Positions 17,813 to 27,504 are shown, numbered from the stretch's first letter. The stretch: 64,000 bases of DNA from Promethearchaeota archaeon (GCA_019058365.1 JAHPZE010000006.1:1-64000), one strand, 5' to 3'. Notes: generated by a model not told the origin, from the letters alone. Program-made: numbers and translations.

Positions 17813-20086
17813 TTAAAAAACCTTAAGGTCTACTTCTTTCCATTCTTCATATTGATGAAAAATATGATCAATAGTTTCTAAAGTCTCAATAAGTGCATTT
17901 TTGGTTTCATCCTCCTGTTTAAAGGTATCAACTATTACATCACCAAGATCTACTTTATACTCTTGAGCAAGATCCGAAATTTTTCTTAAATCCTCTCTAT
18001 CGATACCTTTTTCTTCCAATTGATCGATAGCATGTTCAATTTCCTCTTTTAACTTAACTGTGGCATTTAAAGATTTGGAGCATTTATCAAATAATTCCTT
18101 TTCTCTATCAAGTACTAGCGTTTCTTCTTCAGAAAAATCGTGTTTTTCATTTACAACTTCAAGTCTTTCATTTAATAAATATTTCACTCGTTCATAAATC
18201 TTAATTGCCTCTGATATCTTACTTAATCCTTTTATTAAGTCTAATCTCTGGTTTAATCGTGCTTCAACTACTTTTAAGTATGCGTCTTCATAATATGTTT
18301 GGATCTTTCCAAATGTACTTTTTTCCCAATCGTTTATTCTATAATATATTTGCCTTAATTCATTATTTAGGTTAGTTATTTTTTTAGGATTTAAATCTTG
18401 ATCTGTTAACTCTCTAAAAATCTTATCAGTGTCTTGTTTTAACATTAACACTCTTAAATACATAATATGTGCTTTTTTTTCTATGTTTGTTATACTCCTT
18501 GAAGTACCTTCACGCTCACAGAATTTATATATTATTAAAGCATCATCAAGTAATTCATTAAATCTATCTTGATCTTTTCGAATATAATATTTAGAGTCTT
18601 GAACTTTTTGAATTGCCCTATCCATTTGAATTTCTAATTCGAATATATAATCAATTAAACTCACTTGTTTTCTTTCTGACAAAATTCTTGATTTATACGC
18701 CATATCTTCTTCTACTTTCCTGCTTGCTAATAACCAATAAATAGATGCAGGGATCCAAAAAAATATACTAATAAATATCATATTAAATATACTTCCAAAA
18801 ATGGAAATAAGTGTAAATGATACTAATAGTGTCACTCCTTTACTCAATTGTTCTGACAGTTTAAAAAAAGAAGCTGCTGTACCTTTATGTTCTGGCATAT
18901 TAACGTCTATCATTATTGCGCTCTTATTTGCTACAGGACCCGCGCCTAACATTGATGCTATTAAAGCAAAAATAAAGAAAATAATAAATGTGGGATATAC
19001 TACAAATATTTCACCAATAGTACGTAAGATATATAAAAAAAGTTCGTTAGTTGGAATTGGATCAGGGTAAAGGATATCTAATTTACCCGGATTAATAGGT
19101 TGTAATGAAAGTAGCATTATAATAGCAAAAGGTATTGAAAAAATCAGACATAAAGTCGCTAACCTGGCTCGATTTTTTTTATTTCGACGAAATAATGTAT
19201 CTCCTAAACGAGCAAATACACTATTTCCAAGTATATATCCGATACCAACCATACCCGCAAAAATTGTTGCTGTTTGTAATTTTATTTCATCAGGAATTTG
19301 ATAAAAAAATTGAAGCATTAACATCGAAGTCGTAAAATAGACTAATACAGTACCAGGGATAACCGTGAAGAAACCTTGAATTATTAAATAACGATTTGTT
19401 TTTTTCTGAATAATTGTTTTTAAATCCTCTTTCGAAATTCGATAACTATATTCTAAATCCAATTCAATTAGCTCTAACAATTCATCTTCACTAGCTCCGC
19501 GTTGAGGCATTTTAACAAAAAAGAGAATTATCACTACTACAACACTTATTATAGAAAGTAAAATGAAAGGAAATCGCCATGTCAATATTGGTCCAAGAAA
19601 GGAAGATAAACCTTGCCCAGCCCCATTAGATATAGAACTTAAGATTGCTAAAGTTCCAAACCAACCCGATCTCTCTTCTGGAGGTATCGCATCTGAAATT
19701 ATAGAATACCCCACTGGTAATACACATCCTAATCCGGCACCACATGCTACTCTAGAAATTACTAACATAAGATAAGTACTTGAAAAAGCAGTTAACATCA
19801 TCCCAATAGTCCATGAAAAAGCTCCAGACATAATAACTATAGTTCTGTTTATTCGATCAGTATAATACCCCCAAAGTAAAGCAAAAAAAGCACTGATCAA
19901 TACAAAAAAAGCATCAGGGACGGCAATTAATGCTTGTGGAATTTTAAACTCTTTTTGGATCGCAACATAACTAGGAATAAGCATATTAGCGCATGCTGTT
20001 GATATGAAAAGCAACACCATGACTAAGATGATAGGTGCCAGATCTTTGAATTTCACCTTAGTTAGTTGAAATTTTCCAATAAGCAA
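17813..20086 (-). CDS. MFS transporter with long cytosolic helical tail
   Basis: Residues 1-460 form a 12-helix major facilitator. The loop GYYTDRINR between helices 2 and 3 is the MFS signature (G-x3-D-R-x-x-R-like), and RVACGAGLGCVLPVGYS is the helix-4 motif; it most resembles the Spinster-like or sugar/drug groups. Residues 465 to 757 form a charged, heptad-like helical tail with no membrane segment, unusual for MFS proteins, which may bind cytosolic partners or form a coiled-coil dimer. It is the last of five minus-strand genes that begin with the B12-domain protein, so export of a product of that run is possible. The substrate cannot be read from the sequence. Confidence 0.82.
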   Translation of the reverse strand: MLIGKFQLTKVKFKDLAPIILVMVLLFISTACANMLIPSYVAIQKEFKIPQALIAVPDAFFVLISAFFALLWGYYTDRINRTIVIMSGAFSWTIGMMLTAFSSTYLMLVISRVACGAGLGCVLPVGYSIISDAIPPEERSGWFGTLAILSSISNGAGQGLSSFLGPILTWRFPFILLSIISVVVVIILFFVKMPQRGASEDELLELIELDLEYSYRISKEDLKTIIQKKTNRYLIIQGFFTVIPGTVLVYFTTSMLMLQFFYQIPDEIKLQTATIFAGMVGIGYILGNSVFARLGDTLFRRNKKNRARLATLCLIFSIPFAIIMLLSLQPINPGKLDILYPDPIPTNELFLYILRTIGEIFVVYPTFIIFFIFALIASMLGAGPVANKSAIMIDVNMPEHKGTAASFFKLSEQLSKGVTLLVSFTLISIFGSIFNMIFISIFFWIPASIYWLLASRKVEEDMAYKSRILSERKQVSLIDYIFELEIQMDRAIQKVQDSKYYIRKDQDRFNELLDDALIIYKFCEREGTSRSITNIEKKAHIMYLRVLMLKQDTDKIFRELTDQDLNPKKITNLNNELRQIYYRINDWEKSTFGKIQTYYEDAYLKVVEARLNQRLDLIKGLSKISEAIKIYERVKYLLNERLEVVNEKHDFSEEETLVLDREKELFDKCSKSLNATVKLKEEIEHAIDQLEEKGIDREDLRKISDLAQEYKVDLGDVIVDTFKQEDETKNALIETLETIDHIFHQYEEWKEVDLKVF

Positions 20087-20146
20087 TTACCACTATAATG
20101 TGATTATAATAAATAGCATTTGAGCCTTAAAAAAATTTACAATGAT

Positions 20147-20833
20147 TTATTCTAATGATAAGTAATAATCCATAGTTGCATCAACATGAATCTGTAACGT
20201 GTCAAATAATTTAATTTCTGTATCATTTTGAGTTAATATTAACGGTAATTCAGTACACCCTAAAATAGCACCATCTACTTGGTATTCATTGATAATCTGA
20301 AGTAATTTTTTTTTGGATTCTTGCTCAAAGAAACCAATTACTAATTCATCGAATATTATTTTATCTATTACATCTTGCTCATCATTAGAAGGTGTTATAA
20401 CCTCGACACCTATTTTTTTGAAATAATCTTGATAAAAAGTGTTTTGCATCGTAAATTTTATTCCAAGAAGCAATAATTTTTTCATTTTTTCTTTCTTTGC
20501 TTTTTCAGCTGTCGCTTTCACGATACTCAAAATTGGTACTTCCGATAAATTCTCCAAATCATTATATACTGCATGCGGTGAATTTGCTGCCATTACTATA
20601 AAAGTAACTCCTCCGTTTTCTAGTGATTTAATAGCACTCATTAAATATTCAATGTATTTTTCTTTATTTCCCCCAAGTTCATAATCAATAAGTTTCTGGA
20701 AATTCACACTGAAAATTATAACTTCAGGATAATTAAAATCATTGAACTTCTCATAATACTTTTCTAGAAGTAAATCATAATACTTAATTGTAGATTCATA
20801 GGACATACCTCCCAAAATTCCTATTCTATTCAT
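20147..20833 (-). CDS. aspartate/glutamate racemase family protein
   Basis: Asp/Glu racemase superfamily enzyme. GILGGMSYEST at the start and GCTELPLI near residue 193 are typical. These PLP-independent racemases use two cysteines. The second (in GCTE) is present, but at the first site the sequence is MAANSPH with Ala83 where Cys or Thr is usual before the Asn. Racemisation by a two-base mechanism is therefore doubtful; a one-sided epimerase, or a decarboxylase- or isomerase-like role, is possible. It lies between Ogt and MFS in the minus-strand run, 54 bases from Ogt. Length 228 is normal. Confidence 0.8.
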   Translation of the reverse strand: MNRIGILGGMSYESTIKYYDLLLEKYYEKFNDFNYPEVIIFSVNFQKLIDYELGGNKEKYIEYLMSAIKSLENGGVTFIVMAANSPHAVYNDLENLSEVPILSIVKATAEKAKKEKMKKLLLLGIKFTMQNTFYQDYFKKIGVEVITPSNDEQDVIDKIIFDELVIGFFEQESKKKLLQIINEYQVDGAILGCTELPLILTQNDTEIKLFDTLQIHVDATMDYYLSLE

Positions 20834-20886
20834 TTATATTGATATCACTTCCGTAATCTTCTATTTAAAACTTTTTTTTATATCTA

Positions 20887-21444
20887 TTAATAATAGAATC
20901 TATTGGTAATAACTTTCCCCCTTTCAGAAATCTCTATTCCTTCGAATTCTAACAACATGCGTTTCATTTTTATTCCACCTTGATATCCCCCGAGCTCACC
21001 ATTTGTTTTAATTGCTCGATGACAAGGAATCACGATCGGAAATGGATTTCTGGCAAGTGCGTTTCCAACGACTCTAGCTCCATTAATTATATCGATATGG
21101 GTTGCTATTCGTTTGTAGGTACTAATATACCCTCTAGGTATCCCGTATTCTGCTAAAAGCACTCTTTTTTGCACCTCTAAACACTTATTAAAATCAACTA
21201 GCTCTAAATCAAATTCTACTATTTCACCTCTAAAGAACTGTTGTATTTTCTCACCTAGCAATGTTATCGAAGAAGAAGATTTCGACTTTATGTGCTTGAA
21301 AGATTTCAGAGCCTTAACTTTCGAGTTGAGTTTAGCATCACTAAGAAATATACGTTGCACTTTTAGTTCGGAGCCTGTTCCTTTCCATACAATTGTAAAT
21401 GAATCAAAAGGGGAAGAAAATGTATCATAAAATGGATACTCCAT
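20887..21444 (-). CDS. ogt: methylated-DNA-protein cysteine methyltransferase
   Basis: Repair protein that takes the methyl group from O6-methylguanine onto its own cysteine and is thereby used up. The acceptor motif PCHR is visible with Cys141, followed by GGYQGG, and the helix-turn-helix RVVGNALARNPFPIVIPCHR places it in the DNA. The 185-residue size and the variable N-terminal domain fit archaeal Ogt. The start ATG at 21444 is the first in frame. It lies in a minus-strand run of metabolic genes but has no evident functional tie to them. Confidence 0.88.
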   Translation of the reverse strand: MEYPFYDTFSSPFDSFTIVWKGTGSELKVQRIFLSDAKLNSKVKALKSFKHIKSKSSSSITLLGEKIQQFFRGEIVEFDLELVDFNKCLEVQKRVLLAEYGIPRGYISTYKRIATHIDIINGARVVGNALARNPFPIVIPCHRAIKTNGELGGYQGGIKMKRMLLEFEGIEISERGKVITNRFYY

Positions 21445-21582
21445 GCCTTTTCATCATAATCAATAAAATAAAAGTTTTTTCTATTAATATTCTTCATGAA
21501 ATCATCGTTAAACGTTATTTCATGGTAATATGAAGGATCGCTAAAACTTGACATATTTAATATGTTCTATGTTAAAAAATAT

Positions 21583-22854
21583 CTAGGTTCTCAACAATAA
21601 ATTTGGATCCTTCTTCTTAATTGTCATTATATCTCCAAATTTTATTTCTTTAAAATTTTTGAGATGACAAACCCAGCAAAATTTGTTATTTAGTGAATTT
21701 ATATTGCCACAATTAGAACAGACTTTAAAGTCTTCTGAATGTGTGAAAATATGTTTTACTTTGTAATACCCTTTTAGTTCCCATTCCAAATTTCTTAAAC
21801 TTTTTAAATAATTTATAAAGAAATCAAATAATTTAAGGTTATCTAAGGTTCTTCCTATTTTCTTAAAATTTTTCCCACATAAAATACTTGATAATTGAAT
21901 TATCGCGTTAATTGTAGGTGTGGACAAATTTAAAAACTTAGCTAATGATGCAACTGGTACAAGCCCCGTTGGTACATCTTCTGTAAAGTATCTTGTAATC
22001 AATTTATCAGGAGCATTTATATTTTTGTATGCTTCGACTTTTTGAATAGATTCATAGATCTTATTTGTATTAACACCATAGGATTTTTTTACCCATTTAT
22101 GATATTTTAATTGTTTTAATCCTAACTTCAAAAAAATTTCATTTAGCTCTAATTCAATATTTTCAAGTACTTCACATACTCGTGGAGTAGCTCCCTCTTT
22201 ATAAAACTTGAATTCTTTACCAAAATCCATCATACCCGCATTTAATAAAGATATTGCTGGATGTAATATCATTCCTATATTGTTTAAGGTCACTTCTAGG
22301 TAATTATCAACAGGAATAATTTGAGGAAATATTTCTTTTAATATATCATATACTAAATATGTAAATTCATCAGGAAAAGTTGAAAAAGTAACTTTTTCTT
22401 TAATTGTAATTATATTAACTTCGTTTCCAGCTAATTCTCTTGAAGTAAAAAGGAGCGTTTGAGTCTCACCAATTCTAATAAGATTTTTCCCTTTTATATT
22501 ATCAATAATTCCTTTAACTTCTACTGAGCCAAAGGTTCTTCCTGGATTTAAAATTATGATTTGATTAGAGGATAATATAGGAGCCAATTCTTTTGCAATA
22601 CTTTTATGAGCAGAAGCAGGGATAACGATAAATATTACATCTGCGTCCTTTATTGCCAATTTTAAGTTTTGTGTAATTAATTCAAGAGGAAAAAATCCTT
22701 CTAATACACCCTTTGCTTTAATTCCTCCTTTTCGTATAATGGAACTTATTCTTGAATAAGAACGGTTATATAAGGAGACAGGAAATCCTTTTGAAGAAAT
22801 ATAGGCTGCAAATGCTCTACCACCTGATCCTGCCCCAATAACGCAAAATCTCAC
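21583..22854 (-). CDS. opine (octopine/nopaline-type) dehydrogenase with C-terminal zinc ribbon
   Basis: NAD(P)-dependent dehydrogenase of the octopine/nopaline/opine family, which reductively joins an amino acid to a 2-oxo acid. The Rossmann motif GAGSGGRAFA starts at residue 7. The C-terminal helical domain has NNIGMILHPAISLLNAG, which includes the conserved His of the family, and YKEGATPRV. A tail follows with Cys379, 382, 393 and 396, a C-x2-C-x10-C-x2-C zinc ribbon, which I do not know from this enzyme family. The start ATG overlaps the stop of the B12-domain gene by four bases, so the two are translationally coupled and probably work in one pathway. The substrates are not known. Confidence 0.82.
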   Translation of the reverse strand: MRFCVIGAGSGGRAFAAYISSKGFPVSLYNRSYSRISSIIRKGGIKAKGVLEGFFPLELITQNLKLAIKDADVIFIVIPASAHKSIAKELAPILSSNQIIILNPGRTFGSVEVKGIIDNIKGKNLIRIGETQTLLFTSRELAGNEVNIITIKEKVTFSTFPDEFTYLVYDILKEIFPQIIPVDNYLEVTLNNIGMILHPAISLLNAGMMDFGKEFKFYKEGATPRVCEVLENIELELNEIFLKLGLKQLKYHKWVKKSYGVNTNKIYESIQKVEAYKNINAPDKLITRYFTEDVPTGLVPVASLAKFLNLSTPTINAIIQLSSILCGKNFKKIGRTLDNLKLFDFFINYLKSLRNLEWELKGYYKVKHIFTHSEDFKVCSNCGNINSLNNKFCWVCHLKNFKEIKFGDIMTIKKKDPNLLLRT

Positions 22855-24596
22855 TCATTCATCACCTTACTATAAAAAAATTCTTTTTGAAATTTATCTT
22901 CTGATATTGATATATTAGGCTGCTTTTCGATGATATTTTTAATCCTTTCTCTTTCATCAATTATCTTTTGGTCTTTAATGTCCCAAGAATAACATGCACC
23001 ATTAATAATTTTCGTTTTAATTTGACCTAATGCAAATTGATTATTTTTTAACTGAGGAGCATCAAAAATTCCATAATCTACGAGCCTATTTAGAACTTTA
23101 TGGTTTATCCATGGATTTTTTTGTTCCTCATTTGTTTTCACTAAGCAAGGAATCAAATTTATAATCCATTGGGCTTCTCTTATTAAATCTTCTTTTCTTT
23201 TCCTAATTTTCTCATCAATAAAATTTAATTTACTGGTAAACGAAGTATTAATTACTTGATCCACAATATTGCAACTTTCAATAATATCCTCTGGACGAGC
23301 AGCATGACTCGCTTCAGAATAACTAACAACATGAACAATATCAGGTTTTATTGCTAATTGTATTAATGTAGCTACAGCTAACTGTCCTTTAGCTTTATTT
23401 AAATCAATTGGAAAACTTGCCAATCCTGTTCTAACTTGTTTTATTAATGAAAATGAAGGGTCTACTAAGGTAAGAAGAAGTTCATCTTTAGCTAAAATTT
23501 TAGCGAAATCCATGTCAAGCGAGCTTGAAGGTGGAGTATTAAACATATATTGTGCTATAAAATATTTAACACCTAATTTCTTTGCTATAATTCCTGATAA
23601 ATACATATCCGCAACAGCGATTGCATCTGGGGCATCTCTTAGACTCCAATGGTGAGGATCGTTTATCTCTACGGGCACATCATTTTCAGCATACCATTTA
23701 ATTGTATTTAAGTGTTGTTTTATAGATTCTTTTAAGGTTAGAGGTCCTCTCCCATCCATCTGGTTAAACCAGAAAATAGGAATAGCTGCCCAAGCATTTT
23801 TTATTGTGCGTTGATACATTTCAGCAAGCTTTATGAAGTCTCTTGTTCCGGCATATATTCTTAGTAAAGGACGATTTCCCGTTAATCTTGCTTTATGTAA
23901 TTTAAGAAAATCCTCCTCGGTTCTTAAAGGAACACCCCCAGCTCCAGATAACTCTTGAATTTGCTCATCGGGATGAAAATAATTAGCCTGCGTGTTTTGA
24001 TCAGGGGCAATGGAAATCACATCTAAGACTTCAGCTTTCGCAATTATTTGTATTCCTCTTACTGTTTCTTCAAAATTAGATAATCCAAAATGCGCTCTAA
24101 TTATTGGATATGGTTTTTTCCATTCTATTCTTGATATTAAATCCATTGGAATTTCTAAATTCTTTTTAAGAATATCTTTCTCATCTTTTAAAATTGAGAT
24201 TACTCTATGTTTTGATTCGCCTCCTATGAAGTATGCATCAAACTTATTAAAATTTTTCACAATATTGATAACTTCTGAAGTTCCTGCGAAGTATAACTTC
24301 TTAGGTTTGTTTTCTATTTTTTCAAAATTTTTAAAAAAATTCTTAAGTAATGGTTTTACGGTTAATGGGGTAAGACGATAGCTTAATCCAACAATTTCAG
24401 GATTGTACTTTTGAATTTCACTTATCAATTTCCAAATTTGGGTTGCTGGACCTAAAAATTTACATTCATAACCAAGTTGAGTAGCAATGCTCATGAAATT
24501 ATAAGCCCCCGCAACATGTACACATTGACCTATGCATGCAATTAATATCTTTTTGTTTTTTCTACTTTTTGAATGTTGTATTATATTTTTTTTCAA
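22851..24596 (-). CDS. cobalamin-binding-domain protein, glutamate-mutase-like TIM barrel
   Basis: Residues 15-110 resemble a B12-binding domain: ILIACIGQCVHVAGAYN, then GYECKFLGPA and PEIVGLSYRLTP. The canonical D-x-H-x-x-G is C-V-H-V-A-G here, so His27 that would bind cobalt remains but the supporting Asp is Cys. Residues 180 to 470 resemble the barrel subunit of B12 carbon-skeleton mutases of the glutamate mutase type (GAGGVPLRTEEDFLKL, IPIFWFNQMDGRGPLT, VSYSEASHAA). The start is TTG at 24596 with AGGGGGTGA upstream. It heads the operon with the opine dehydrogenase. The reaction is not known; a rearrangement of an amino acid before or after opine formation is an inference. Confidence 0.65.
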   Translation of the reverse strand: MKKNIIQHSKSRKNKKILIACIGQCVHVAGAYNFMSIATQLGYECKFLGPATQIWKLISEIQKYNPEIVGLSYRLTPLTVKPLLKNFFKNFEKIENKPKKLYFAGTSEVINIVKNFNKFDAYFIGGESKHRVISILKDEKDILKKNLEIPMDLISRIEWKKPYPIIRAHFGLSNFEETVRGIQIIAKAEVLDVISIAPDQNTQANYFHPDEQIQELSGAGGVPLRTEEDFLKLHKARLTGNRPLLRIYAGTRDFIKLAEMYQRTIKNAWAAIPIFWFNQMDGRGPLTLKESIKQHLNTIKWYAENDVPVEINDPHHWSLRDAPDAIAVADMYLSGIIAKKLGVKYFIAQYMFNTPPSSSLDMDFAKILAKDELLLTLVDPSFSLIKQVRTGLASFPIDLNKAKGQLAVATLIQLAIKPDIVHVVSYSEASHAARPEDIIESCNIVDQVINTSFTSKLNFIDEKIRKRKEDLIREAQWIINLIPCLVKTNEEQKNPWINHKVLNRLVDYGIFDAPQLKNNQFALGQIKTKIINGACYSWDIKDQKIIDERERIKNIIEKQPNISISEDKFQKEFFYSKVMNE

Positions 24597-24600
24597 AATA

Positions 24601-24610
24601 TCACCCCCTA
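24601..24610 (-). promoter_or_regulatory. Shine-Dalgarno site of the B12-domain gene
   Basis: On the minus strand the sequence AGGGGGTGA lies a few bases before TTG at 24596. It is unusually G-rich for this AT-rich DNA and decides the TTG start. Confidence 0.6.
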
Positions 24611-25177
24611 TTTCTTTAGGAGTATAAAAGAGAAGAATTTCAAAACTTATTCATAAAATCGATTTCTGCTAACTACACAATTCGATCTTTTTAAGTTAAG
24701 AATAAACAATTTTTTCACGTTAAGTTGATTTTTCACAAATTTTAAAGCTCAACCTATTTAACTAGTAAAAACTTAGATATTTAAGCATTTCGATTATTTA
24801 AATATGAATTAACCAATTGATTATTTAAATAAATATTCGTTTCAATTAAATCCGTTTGTATATAGATGAAATAATTTAAAAATTAAGATAATTTCAATTA
24901 TGATACTTTTTTTTAGGTTTTACATACAAGTTTGGGATTCATCGGATTTTTTCTTAGGATCTTATTTTTAAGGAAATTTAAAAAAATTTTGACTCATGTA
25001 TTTAATATGAAAATTTAAAGAATATTCATCGTTTCCCGTATTTCTGTATATCTTCATATATTATCCTAGGATCTAACGGAGAGAATATGAACAAAATCTA
25101 AATTTTAGATTCTTCAATAATCATTTAACCTATAGGCAATTTGTCTAATTATTAATAAACCTTAAGGTCAAAAATTA
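24611..25177. other. 567-base intergenic region, no gene seen
   Basis: The divergent gap between the B12-domain gene and the nucleotidyltransferase. I read it in all frames and found no frame above about 25 codons with a plausible start. It is AT-rich with several TATA-like stretches on both strands, as expected for two promoters. A structured RNA or cobalamin switch would need a covariance search; I see no paired stems by eye. Confidence 0.4.
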
Positions 25178-25960
25178 ATGAAACCACATCATAAAAATGC
25201 TATAGATAAATTAGTTGAGAAAATTAAAGAAGATGAGAGGTTTTTAGCACTTATAATTGCCGGATCAATCGCAAAAGGTATGGAAAGGGAAGATTCTGAT
25301 ATTGATGTAATTCTTGTTGCAACTGATGAAGAATTTGAAAAAAGAAAAAGGAGAAATAGATATTTATATTATGAAACTCAGTTTTGTGATTATCCTGGAG
25401 GGTATATTGATGGTAAAATTGTTAATTTTCAATTCTTAGAAACTATAGCAGAAAGGGGTAGTGAACCTGCTAGAGATGCATTTAATTCTGCATGGATTGC
25501 TTATTCTAAAATTCCTCAACTTGAAGAGTTATTGAAAAAAATACCCATTTTTCAGAAAGAGGAAAAATTAGAAAAAATTAAGAAATTTTATGCTCAATTT
25601 GAAATTGCTAATTGGTTCGTTAAAGAAGCTGAAAGGAGAAATGATAATTATTTATTAACTCGAGCAGCAACGGATCTTATTTTATTTGGAGGGAGGTTAA
25701 TCCTTGAACATAATGAGATATTGTATCCATTTCACAAATTATTTATGGAAATCTTAGATCAAGCTCCTGACAAACCAGAAAATTTAATGAAACTCATAGA
25801 AAAGCTATTGAACAATAAAAATTCTCAAAATGCACAAGCTCTTTTTAATGCTATTAAAGATTTTAGAAAATGGGAAATTCGAGAATTGTCACCAATTCGT
25901 TTTATGATTGATACTGAATGGGCTTGGTTTGAAGGAAAATCATATGTAGGAGATCTCTAA
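25178..25960 (+). CDS. nucleotidyltransferase-domain protein (aminoglycoside-adenylyltransferase-like)
   Basis: The polymerase-beta-type nucleotidyltransferase core is plain: IIAGSIAKGMEREDSDIDVILV gives GS-x-A-K-G and the D-x-D metal site near residues 30-47. The C-terminal 150 residues are helical, as in kanamycin- or streptomycin-modifying enzymes and in MNT antitoxin proteins, and end in WAWFEG. The most likely role is transfer of a nucleotide to a small molecule or protein. No HEPN partner is adjacent, which speaks against an MNT-HEPN pair. It is a single gene. The two nucleotidyltransferases in the window are not close relatives of each other. Confidence 0.78.
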   Translation: MKPHHKNAIDKLVEKIKEDERFLALIIAGSIAKGMEREDSDIDVILVATDEEFEKRKRRNRYLYYETQFCDYPGGYIDGKIVNFQFLETIAERGSEPARDAFNSAWIAYSKIPQLEELLKKIPIFQKEEKLEKIKKFYAQFEIANWFVKEAERRNDNYLLTRAATDLILFGGRLILEHNEILYPFHKLFMEILDQAPDKPENLMKLIEKLLNNKNSQNAQALFNAIKDFRKWEIRELSPIRFMIDTEWAWFEGKSYVGDL

Positions 25961-26184
25961 TATTAATTTTCAGTAATAGAATTTTAATGTTTTTAATTTT
26001 CGTAATAAAGTAAGTTGATTATTGTTTGATAATTTCTCAAAAATATGATAAAATCAAATTTATAGTAAATAAATAATTTAAATACCTACATCTCAAATAG
26101 AATGAATTTTAAGTAAGAACTTAATTTTCTATCAATACAAATTCCAAAAATACAAATATTCCTTTTAACGCCATTGCTAAAAAA

Positions 26185-27504
26185 ATGTTAAAATCAAATA
26201 ATTCGAAGGAAACTGATTCTAAGATAACTCCTGACTTTATTCCAATGATTAGAATAGTTTTTTGGAATAGTTTAGGGTTCTTCTTTTTTACATTTTTAAT
26301 TCCATATGTTACAGCTCAACTCTTTGAGGCTTCAGGTACCGAAATGGGTCTAACATTCGCAAGTCAAACACTTGGAGGCTTAATAAGCACACCGATTGTA
26401 GGATATCTCACTGATAAAGTATCTAAGAAACTTTTAGTATTAATAGGGAGTTTTGGTAGAGCTGCATGTTATATCCTTATGTATATTGGAATAATTCTTT
26501 CTTCTTTGATAATATTTGCAATAGGGCTCTTTATACTCGGGTTTTTTGTTGGATTTTTTTGGAGTCCTTTAAATGCATTGATTTCAGAGAAATCCCATAA
26601 GACATTTCGTTCCTCCGCATTTGGGAAACAAGGTGGAATGCTTGGTAAAGGAAATTTAGTAGGATCAATTGTTAGTTTTCTTATTTTTGGAGTAGCAAAC
26701 TTTTATGTACCGAGTAATAAATTTATAGTTTATTTTCCCTTAATTTTATTTACAATCTCTAATATCTACGCAGGAATTGTATTTCATAAGAATGTAGACG
26801 AAAATTTAACATATGACATGCATTTCAATCAGGTAAACTTATCAACAGAGAAAATAATTGATAAAATTTCAATTGATGTAAAAAAAGAAACTAATAATAC
26901 TTCTCTAAAATTATCTCTTGGTTTTCTTATAGGTTTTATCATTTTAATAACTGCTTTTATGACAAGTAGTGCAAATCAAACAATAGCTCCACCTTTTTTT
27001 CAAGTTTATTTAATAAATGAGTTAAAAGTAACTGACGCAACATTGGTAATGATTATTTATTTCCCTAGTCAAATAATATCATTGTTACTCGCTCCACGGA
27101 TGGGTAAAATAGCTGATAGAATTAAACCTCAAATAGCTATAATCTTTATAAGTGGATTCGGAGCTCTTGTGACATGGCTTATTGTAAATAGTTCATCTGG
27201 ATTAATGTTTGGGATTATTTTAACATTTGATGTTACATTATCTTGGGCAAGCTCGTTAGTATTACAAAATGTACTAAGTCGCATATCTAAAGGACATCGA
27301 GGTAAAATATTTGGTATGACTCAATGGATGAGTTTCCTTGGAGCTATCTTAGGTCCTATTGTAGGAGGATTAGCATGGGATCACTTAGGACCACAAGCAC
27401 CATTTATAATATCCATATTTATAGAATTGTCTGTGATACCACTATACATTACAGCTATAAAGATATTGAAACCATATATGGCAGAAAAAATAGAAGAATC
27501 TTAA
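26185..27504 (+). CDS. MFS transporter
   Basis: Twelve-helix major facilitator of 439 residues. The helix 2-3 loop GYLTDKVSKKLL and its second-half counterpart (MGKIADRIKPQIA) are the two MFS signature loops, and a cytosolic loop near 205-240 separates the halves. The start ATG is followed by a hydrophilic stretch rich in Ser, Asn and Lys. The substrate is unknown; the overall look is of the sugar or drug efflux groups. A TATA-like stretch with ATTTAAATAC lies about 100 bases upstream. It has no co-directional partner close by. Confidence 0.82.
   Translation: MLKSNNSKETDSKITPDFIPMIRIVFWNSLGFFFFTFLIPYVTAQLFEASGTEMGLTFASQTLGGLISTPIVGYLTDKVSKKLLVLIGSFGRAACYILMYIGIILSSLIIFAIGLFILGFFVGFFWSPLNALISEKSHKTFRSSAFGKQGGMLGKGNLVGSIVSFLIFGVANFYVPSNKFIVYFPLILFTISNIYAGIVFHKNVDENLTYDMHFNQVNLSTEKIIDKISIDVKKETNNTSLKLSLGFLIGFIILITAFMTSSANQTIAPPFFQVYLINELKVTDATLVMIIYFPSQIISLLLAPRMGKIADRIKPQIAIIFISGFGALVTWLIVNSSSGLMFGIILTFDVTLSWASSLVLQNVLSRISKGHRGKIFGMTQWMSFLGAILGPIVGGLAWDHLGPQAPFIISIFIELSVIPLYITAIKILKPYMAEKIEES

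Noticed and set aside
24010..24381. A 123-codon frame on the plus strand inside the B12-domain gene
   Set aside because: It is the reverse shadow of a well-supported coding sequence and has no ribosome binding site or recognisable motif.
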